From the NCBI GenBank assembly GCA_036852015.1, contig JAANDG010000598.1, forward strand, positions 1 to 64,000: a DNA stretch of 64,000 nt, written 5' to 3'. This DNA is from Pelodera strongyloides (Eukaryota > Nematoda > Chromadorea > Rhabditida > Rhabditidae). A model generated the notes under the pieces. That model saw only the letters and a list, made by a program, of their open reading frames with translations. It had not been told where the DNA came from and ran no database searches. Below, piece after piece: positions 56,799-64,000 of this stretch (the stretch's first letter is position 1; every line of letters starts with the position of its first letter). Position numbers and translations under genes: made by a program.

Positions 56799-59060
56799 AT
56801 TCTCTTACCAGCCGCTAATTTCGTACTGGGACCCATCATTTACGTGGGAAGAAGCGGTAACCAATAGCTTCGGCGGTCGAAATCTGAACTACAATATTGT
56901 TACCTTTTGAGTGAAAAGCAGTTTCAAATGCGTATCGTGACCAGTCAAGACCAATAACACAATTCCCAAACAGTTTTTACCTCAACCACCACTTCGCTGG
57001 ACGGAGGACACGGGCGGAAAACAGTCCTTTGGCGAACATGATACTTGTGGAGCGTGTGACGTGTGACGATTTCAATATTCTCCAATAAACGAATATTGGC
57101 CTTGGCAGTCGCAATTGCACCGCGACCGTACCTAAAATAGGCACTCTTTTTGGTGATATAAAGTCGGAAACCGGTTGCGGAAACAGTACAAGAACGCCGT
57201 ATCCTATGCACGTTTTTTGCATAATCAAAACAAAAAATAATTTGCAATAATTTACCTTTCATCAACCACGCAGATGTGCAGAGGACCAGTGTGGCAGATA
57301 GTCCTTTTTTGACGTGGCTATGAATCTGGCAGCTCGCATCTTCTCAAATTAGTCGCAAGCTTTCCACGTGAAGCTGATGCCGTGCGGTCGAAGGCCAAGG
57401 GTGGTGGCAATGGAAACAATTGACGGCAGCACGAAAATAGATCTAAACTAAGTACATTGTTATATTTTGCAGAGAAAATAGGAAAAAAAAGTAATAAAAA
57501 AATGTCCCGATAGAGCAAACTTTTTGCCTAGTCTAACAGTAGGATTGAGGATTGATTTTCAATTATTTACCTTCAATAAAGATCCCAATCTTCAGAAAAC
57601 AATAGACAGTTTCCGTATGTTACATAATCGGGCAATTTTTGTCCCTGGAAGTCGAATGACTGGCAGCTCGCTGGCATGTAAATCTAAAACACGGTTTAGA
57701 ATAATCTTAGGCTATCGCAAAACTTCGCCGTGCCATCGCGGCACAGCAAAAGGGAGCCCGATCTGTACAATTTCAACAACCGATCGTCAGGCGCACTTAT
57801 GGCGAACATGTAGAGCGCAGGCGCGATTGCGGATTCGAAAGAAAGAATGCTATGCATGTGCCCCACATGGGATTGCGCAGCTTTGGCGCGGCGTACTACA
57901 GAAGGAATACGCGCCGCATTGCTGGGGCCGACATCTTGTTTGCTCTGCGACTGCGCAGGCGTACTAGTGGTGAAAATAGGAAAACTGATCGACCTTCAAC
58001 ACAGGTTAACGCGCTCCGAAAAAGGAATTTGCCGCAAAATACTTACCTTCAATCAAGATTTTTAAACTCCACAACGCAGTCGTCAACGTTTCGTTGGAAG
58101 GATCACTTTGGAATTCCGTTCGCCAGAGCCCAATGGTATGAAGTAGTATTTCTAAATAGAACAATTTTGAAATCTTATACATTTAATACTTGGCGAGCAA
58201 GATCCGAAACTTAAATGGCTCACTGTGAAAGTAATGGTTAGATAGTTTCAGATGCACCACATCTAAAAACACTAAAAATAGCAAAATGACTCGAAGAAAC
58301 AAAATAGTCACTACTAATCGTTTACCTTCAAACAATTATGCCTTTCCAAATTCTTCGCAATTCCCATGTGGAAATGGTTCTATGGCGAAGGTGGGCAATT
58401 TTCGTCCCTGGCAGTCGGGAACTGGAGAGCAAATCTGAAATACTGTACAGTATAAGGTTGGCGAACACGAATCTTCGCCGCGCAATGGCCGCACACCAAA
58501 AGAGGACCCTCGTTAAATGGCAAACTAATAGCAAATGCGTGGCGCACCGCACGAATTGTTTTCTTCGGATCCTTCATTCCTATCCAAGTAGCAATTCTCG
58601 TCGAAATTGCTAGTTGCACGGCATACGTCCTCCGGAGACATCAACATATAGTACAGCTTTGGCTATCACCAAAGTGCATATGTTCGCCTCAGGAGCGCCA
58701 CATGTGCGCCAAATGAAATTGTATAATTTACGCGCACCCCCGCGCACAATCTTTCGCACACCCCTCGCGCACATCTTTTTGACAAAACAATGCAGGCCAT
58801 AAAAAACCAAATTTGAAAGAGAAAAAGTCGGGAGAAAGGTAATTAATTCATTGTATTCTAGCGGACAAAGTTGGAAAAACTTTTGTAACACAGTCCCTGT
58901 CAATCAGGTATTCACTATCAATCACTTACCTTCAATTTATACGCCATTTTCACAAAGCTGTTGTCAAAGCTTCTGTGGGGGAATTACGGTCCTCTTGGCA
59001 TTGGATGCTCCGAGATCGCCAACTCAGGCAATTTCGCACTCTCCTCAATTTGCGGTCTAT
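56413..59060 (-). repeat. Array of exon-like blocks with splice signals on the minus strand
   Basis: Blocks at 56413-56581, 56695-56798, 56981-57131, 57256-57442, 57571-57683, 58047-58151, 58326-58434 and 58930-59060 (plus 55892-56077) each end on the minus strand in GAAAG|GTAA or TTGAAG|GTAA (one ends GTTGAG|GTAA), and most begin after a TTTAG or TTTCAG acceptor, often followed by AT. Donors are commonly about 280 bases apart (283, 283, 277, 312, 280). Several share internal sequence: CTGCCAAG or CTTCCAGGGAC, AAAATTGCC, GGACTGTTT and GTGGTT.GAAAG. Frames are open in some (56413-56581, 55 codons; 58047-58151, 34 codons) and broken in others (a single TAG in 57256-57442). Either a gene with duplicated exons, partly decayed, or a repeat that mimics exons. 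Confidence 0.45.
58553..58647 (-). repeat. 95-bp near-identical direct repeat, copy 1
   Basis: Differs from 60026-60120 at one base (A versus C in TTGC(A/C)CGGC). The minus strand is open in one frame (MLMSPEDVCRATSNFDENCY and on); the single difference is synonymous there (CGT/CGG, Arg). Flanks are unrelated. Confidence 0.85.
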
Positions 59061-59239
59061 CTAAACGGAAATTTATGGTGTATTAGTTGCGTATGAACGT
59101 ACAGAGTCGCTAGAAAACTTGATCCCTAGGAATATTGTAGCCTGTACGAATAAATAAGCATAACAAACTTAAAATGGGGTTTTCAAATATTATCAAAAAG
59201 AAGAAAAGAACTTACTATAGTCAATTCCGACGTTACAAG

Positions 59240-59735
59240 GTCAAAGTCCTTCGGTTGCTGTCCAGCGTACATACTGTTGCGTCAGTATATTTGTGTATTT
59301 CAAGTGCAGCGTAGAACGACGAACTAAAACGAATAGGTACAATGTAAGTAAAGATTTTGAGAAAAGCGTTATCTTTATATATTATACATTGATAAGAGAC
59401 CGCACAGTTGCCGCGCAAACTTGCAACCCGGCGGCTGCGCCAAAGGGTGTCTAATCCATTTGTGGCACGTGCGGCGCACTTTTGGGAGGATTAGGCATGT
59501 GCGCCACAAGTACGCCATATTCGCGCCTTGTTTGGCCCACCCTGCACTTCTTGTGTGCATTCTAGGTGTTTTACTTCGTATGTATAACAAACTATCTGGA
59601 AAACGAACCATTTGCCATAATCCAAACCACTGCGCTGTTCTTGAGCCGATAAACGAGCTCCATCGTGCGAACCAGCGAAACCACAACTCAATCAGGCGTT
59701 GTTTTCGTAACTTGCTCTAAATTCAGTAGAGATTT
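59240..59735 (+). repeat. Module A, copy 3 (diverged)
   Basis: Carries AACGACGAACTAAAACGAAT, GCCGCGCAAACTTGC, CTGGAAAACGAACCATTTGC, CATAATCCAAACCACTGCGC and CGTAACTTGCTCTAAATTCA, matching 43990-44476 and 48345-48830 in order. Confidence 0.62.
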
Positions 59736-60025
59736 ACAGATCAGAAGCTATGCATGAGCGTTCGCAGTCTATTGAGAAACAGCTAGTTAGAGTGTTAGAC
59801 CAGCGCAAGGCTTTGTTGTTGCTGATAAATACAAAAATTTCATGGGACAGAAATTTCAGCTCTTGCTCAAAATTATGCATGCTGCTAAAAGGAACCCAAT
59901 TAAAAGCAATAGTTGGTGAGATACGAGACAAGTAACTGTAATGAAACATTAAGAATTACCTCGTTACAAATAGGGGAATCTCGGTGGAACCACGGTGATC
60001 GTCTCACAAAAAGCAAACAATAATT

Positions 60026-60120
60026 GAATTGTTTTCTTCGGATCCTTCATTCCTATCCAAGTAGCAATTCTCGTCGAAATTGCTAGTTGCCCGGCATACG
60101 TCCTCCGGAGACATCAACAT
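60026..60120 (-). repeat. 95-bp near-identical direct repeat, copy 2
   Basis: See 58553-58647. Upstream on the minus strand there is an acceptor-like CTTATTTTTAG about 25 bases before ATGAGAATGTTG; downstream the frame ends at TGA within about 20 bases. Confidence 0.85.
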
Positions 60121-60176
60121 TCTCATATTTGACAATCATCAATCAACTAAAAATAAGTTAGGTTATTATGAGTAAT

Positions 60177-61387
60177 TAACCCCTTAACTATCGTAAAAAG
60201 CCTTACTACCCATGGCGTAAAATCTATTCCGCGATTACTTGTGGATTCCCTGAGCTCAAAGAACGTTCACCTAATAGATGATCGCACCCGCTTTCTACCT
60301 TGCAAAGGGAAGCGAATATATTTATGTACTTTCCTCAAAAGGTCCGAAATTAATATTGTTTTAGACCACTAATACTTCAAAGAATGCATTATCTATAAAA
60401 ACATACCTTGTCACATTTCTCTCTTTTCCTTCGATTTCTGCAAGAATTCGATGGCGCAGAGAGATCACCCGCCTCAAATCTGCCTCAGGCTCTTCTCAAA
60501 ATAAAGAAGTCTCCAGGCGTTTCGAAACCATAACTAAAGAAACAATTCATTAATCTATTGAAGAAAGACATCAAGAAAGGAAGAATCATTTGGAAACAAT
60601 ACACTATAGCAAACCTATTCATATCTACTGTAGAACGGAATTTATGCAAAACGAATAGAGCAAAATAATATCAAGAAAATGAGTCGAAAATGAGTCGTAG
60701 AATTCGCTAGTTCTTGAGTCTAGAAAAGTATCTAATGGAAAGACTTTCTAGCATAAAACAAGTACAAATATTAAAAATAACAATTAATGAATAGGTTTTT
60801 TGGAATTTGTCAAAATGGAAATGAAACATGCATTTCATATCCTGAAATTAGCATACCAGACGGTACACTAAAATTTGCATGTTGCGAAATACGAATTAGC
60901 ATAGAGCAAATAATAAGCACCAGCTGATACAGATATTGACTCAAAACATATCGATCAAAAAATGTTACTTACCTTATATACCAAACACTAAGGCCAAACG
61001 CATAATAGAAACGCGATAAATTGGCTTTTAGACATAACGTCACAATTCGATTGTTTGCATCTTGCTCTTGCTTCTTCGGATTTTCAATCAGCTAGAAATA
61101 TATAAAGTTACCATGGTGCACGATAGGCTGAATTTTTCAAGTAACCCAAGCAAAGCGTAAACTACAACGCGAAACCGAGCTGCACCGCATATAATGCTAG
61201 TGCGGCGGACAAAAGTCTGCGCACAGGGTGTGCAGTTAAGATACGAATACGCAGTAGGTGTAATTCCTCCATTCACATATTGTTATTAGCATTATAACCT
61301 TATCATTAACAATATTACCTTATTATACTTACAATTAGCACTGTACTTGATTACCAATATGAATAAACTACCAACCCTATAATTGAG
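60177..61387 (+). repeat. 1.2-kb tandem duplication, left copy
   Basis: Runs from TTAACCCCTTAACTATCGT to about 61387. Shared landmarks with the right copy: TCGATTTCTGCAAGAATTCG, AACTAAAGAAACAATTCATT, AATCTATTGAAGAAAGACAT, GGAAATGAAACATGCATTTC, AAAATTTGCATGTTGCGAAA, AATGTTACTTACCTTATATA and GCAAAGCGTAAACTACAACG. Point changes and short indels separate the copies. In this copy the frame matching 61675-61884 is disrupted. Confidence 0.88.
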
Positions 61388-61674
61388 ATTATTAACCCCT
61401 TTAAGCCTTTAACTTTTGTAAATACAGCGTTACTACCGATGGTGCAAAATCGATTCCGCGCAATGAATTAGGTTCCCCATTGTGTTTGTGATCAAAGAAC
61501 GCTCGCCTTTTGATTCTTTCACCCGCGCCCTACGCCGCAAAAGCAAAGGAATCAATATAGGTCTCTCATCAGTTGGCCAAAAACTGATCTGGGATTTGTT
61601 TTCGAAAAAGTGAACAAACAAACTACCAATGCTTCAAAGAATAAAAATATAAAAAAACTCCATCGTAAATCAAA

Positions 61675-61884
61675 ATGACACACTTCGCTCCTTTTCCTTC
61701 GATTTCAGCAAGAATTCGTATGTGGGACAGAGCAGAGCACAAATTTCACAAAAATAAAATATTCTCCCGGCGAATAGAAAAACTAAAGAAACAATTCATT
61801 AATCTATTGAAGAAAGATATCAAGGATGGAAGTATCATATGGAAAAAAAGATACTATAGCAAACCTATTCGTGTTTCATTTTGA
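61675..61884 (+). CDS. Short basic open frame in the right duplicate
   Basis: 69 codons with KKQFINLLKKDIKDGSIIWK; TTTCAG lies at 61703-61708, upstream of AAGAATTCGTATGTGGGAC, so part of it might be an exon. Not conserved as a frame in the left copy. No family is recognised. Confidence 0.15.
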   Translation: MTHFAPFPSISARIRMWDRAEHKFHKNKIFSRRIEKLKKQFINLLKKDIKDGSIIWKKRYYSKPIRVSF

Positions 61885-62229
61885 ACGGAATTGATACAAA
61901 AAACGAATAGTAGCAAGATAATATCAAGAAACCGAGTGGCTTAGAGTGCATTAGTTCTTGTTGTCTAGATGAGTAGTTTCATGAAAAGTCTTTGTAAGCA
62001 TATGAAGCAAGGACAAAATATATCAAATAAAAAGAAATAAATCGGTTTTTCCTTTTTCGATTTGGCACAATGGAAATGAAACATGTATTTCATATCCTGC
62101 AAATTAGCATACGAGACGCAAAATTTGCATGTTGCGAAATACGAATTAGCATAGAGCAACGAACAAGCATCAGCTGATTTCCTGATACAGATATTGACCA
62201 AAAAAATGTCGATCCAAAAAATGTTACTT

Positions 62230-62330
62230 TATTTATTTATTTATTTATTAAATAACACCACATGGTGTGCATCACAATGAAATGATGAAAAGAAAGTAGT
62301 ATACAACTAGTCGTGTTGTGCATATCTTCA
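62230..62330 (-). mobile_element. Short 5'-truncated LINE-like insertion with target duplication
   Basis: The left duplicate reads GTTACTTACCTTATATA without interruption. Here ACTT (62226-62229) is followed by (TATT)n, then about 80 bases, then ACTT (62331-62334) and ACCTTATATA. Read on the minus strand the insert ends CACCATGTGGTGTTATTTAA then (TAAA)n, typical of a non-LTR retrotransposon 3' end. A similar tail (GTGGTGTAATAAATTATTAT on the minus strand) lies at about 55460-55481. Confidence 0.7.
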
Positions 62331-62728
62331 ACTTACCTTATATATCATACACGTCAGACCAAACGCATAATCGAAACACAATAAACTGGCTCGTAGATAA
62401 ATATACACGCCATAATTCGATTTGTGTGCATCTTTCTTCGGATTTTCAGTCAGCTAAAATAGATACAATTAACATGGTGCATGGTAGACTGAATATGTCA
62501 AGTAACCCTGGCAAAGCGTAAACTACAACGCGAAGCCGAGCTGCACCGCATGTAAGGCTATAATGCGACGGACAAAAGTTTGCGCACAGGGCGCGCGCGG
62601 GAAAGATATGAATATGCAGTAGGTGTAATCGCCCCATAGGCAGCAGGTGTAATGCCCATACACATACTGTCCTTAGCATTGTACCAATTGAGCATCAACA
62701 TGAATAAACTACCAACCCTATATAAAAA

Positions 62729-64000
62729 GGGTCCATCTATTACGGTATCATATGGACAGAAGGAGAAACAGTCGACCGCGCATATCGACCATGGAGAGAT
62801 ACATCTAGAATATAAGGATATGAATTAAGAAAAAGTAAGAAGGTGTGCAACCTAAAGTTTCGAATATTTGTAAGTTTGTTTTAGTTCTTATTGGAATTGA
62901 TGAACTATCTTATAGAAACTGACCTTATGCTACAAAAGTGTCCATCTGTTACGGATCATTATGGACAGAAGGAGAAACAGTCGACCACGCATATCGACCA
63001 TGGAGAGATACATCTAGAATATAAGGATATGAATTAAGAAAAAGTAAGAAGGTGTGCAACCTAAAGTTTCGAATATTTGTAAGTTTGTTTTAGTTCTTAT
63101 TGGAATTGATGAACTATCTTATAGAAACTGACCTTATGCTACAAAAGGGTCCATCTGTTACGGATCATTATGGACAGAAGGAGAAACAGTCGACCACGCA
63201 TATCGACCATGGAGAGATACATCTAGAATATAAGGATATGAATTAAGAAAAAGTAAGAAGGTGTGCAACCTAAAGTTTCGAATATTTGTACGTTTGTTTC
63301 CTTAGTTCTTATTGGAATTGATGAACTATCTTATAGAAACTGACCTTATGCTACAAAAGGGTCCATTGTTACGGATCATTATGGACAGAAGGAGAAACAG
63401 TCGACCGCGCATATCGACCATGGAGAGATTCTAGAATATAAGGATATGAATTAAGAAAGTAAGAAGGTGTGTCTATTTGTAGTTTTTCTTATGTTATTGG
63501 AATTGATGAACTATCTTATAGAAACTGACCTTATGCTACAAAAGGGTCCATCTGTTACGGATCATTATGGACAGAAGGAGAAACAGTCGACCGCGCATAT
63601 CGACCATGGAGAGATACATCTAGAATATAAGGATATGAATTAAGAAAAAGTAAGAAGGTGTGCCCGAATATTTGTAAGTTTGTTTCCTTAGTTCTTATTG
63701 GAATTGATGAACTATCTTATAGAAACTGACCTTATGCTACAAAAGGGTCCATCTGTTACGGATCATTATGGACAGAAGGAGAAACAGTCGACCGCGCATA
63801 TCGACCATGGAGAGATACATCTAGAATATAAGGATATGAATTAAGAAAAAGTAAGAAGGTGTGCAACCTAAAGTTTCGAATATTTGTAAGTTTTTAGTTC
63901 TTATTGGAATTGATGAACTATCTTATAGAAACTGACCTTATGCTACAAAAGGGTCCATCTGTTACGGTATCATATGGACAGAAGGAGAAACAGTCGACCG
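62729..64000 (+). repeat. 209-bp satellite, about 6 copies to the window end
   Basis: Unit landmarks: GGGTCCATCTGTTACGGATC, ATGGACAGAAGGAGAAACAG, TCGACCATGGAGAGATACAT and GAACTATCTTATAGAAACTG. GTCCAT starts at 62731, 62940, 63149, 63361, 63546, 63747 and 63953, i.e. 209, 209, 212, 185, 201 and 206 bases apart. Copies are nearly identical apart from a few deletions around the AAGGTGTGCAACC segment, so the array is young. It continues past the window. Confidence 0.95.

Larger units (their letters stand above)
61388..62710 (+). repeat. 1.2-kb tandem duplication, right copy
   Basis: Begins at ATTAACCCCTTTAAGCCTTT and ends just before the 209-bp satellite. It contains a 101-bp insertion absent from the left copy and an open frame of 69 codons (61675-61884) rich in Lys and Ile. 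The frame is probably incidental because the sister copy does not keep it. Confidence 0.88.

Overview
This is eukaryotic nuclear DNA. The evidence is spliceosomal introns with GT/GC..AG boundaries and polypyrimidine tracts, a histone-type 3' stem-loop, many short foldback (MITE-like) elements, LINE-like tails and long tandem satellites. Dense introns plus a replication-dependent histone stem-loop suggest an animal or close relative. I cannot name the species from sequence alone. No bacterial, phage, CRISPR or plasmid features were seen.

Layout. 1-3180: a 129-bp satellite. 3.2-7.6 kb: two exon pairs that may belong to one small gene, interleaved with a decayed histone H2A that keeps its stem-loop, a 150-bp-arm foldback, and an element with TTAA ends that carries an unrelated insert. 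7.6-11.1 kb: repeats, a tRNA-like pol III element and a 20-bp-arm hairpin. 11157-26632: the one well-supported gene, on the + strand. It has 41 coding exons that I could join in frame to about 1,471 codons, encoding an acidic Ser/Pro-rich N-terminus, a coiled coil of roughly 830 residues and a Ser/Pro tail. Its introns and 3' flank carry five foldback elements from two families. 27.8-30.0 kb: three octamer motifs upstream of a tentative small gene.

30.2-38.4 kb: a degenerate repeat field followed by a 123-bp satellite. 38.4-49.9 kb: a composite of recurring modules (a 44-bp array, module A, a 108-110-bp array and module B) that occurs about twice. 51.3-59.1 kb: possible minus-strand exons, including about nine blocks flanked by splice-like signals that resemble one another, mixed with simple repeats and a repeated retroelement-like sequence. 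60.2-62.7 kb: a 1.2-kb tandem duplication in which one copy has gained a short LINE-like insertion. 62.7 kb to the end: a 209-bp satellite.

Most long open frames outside 11-27 kb arise from satellites whose period is a multiple of three, and should not be read as genes. Only the coiled-coil gene, and to a lesser extent the H2A relic, are firm protein-level calls. The other gene models rest on splice-site reading alone. All comparisons between repeats were made by eye.
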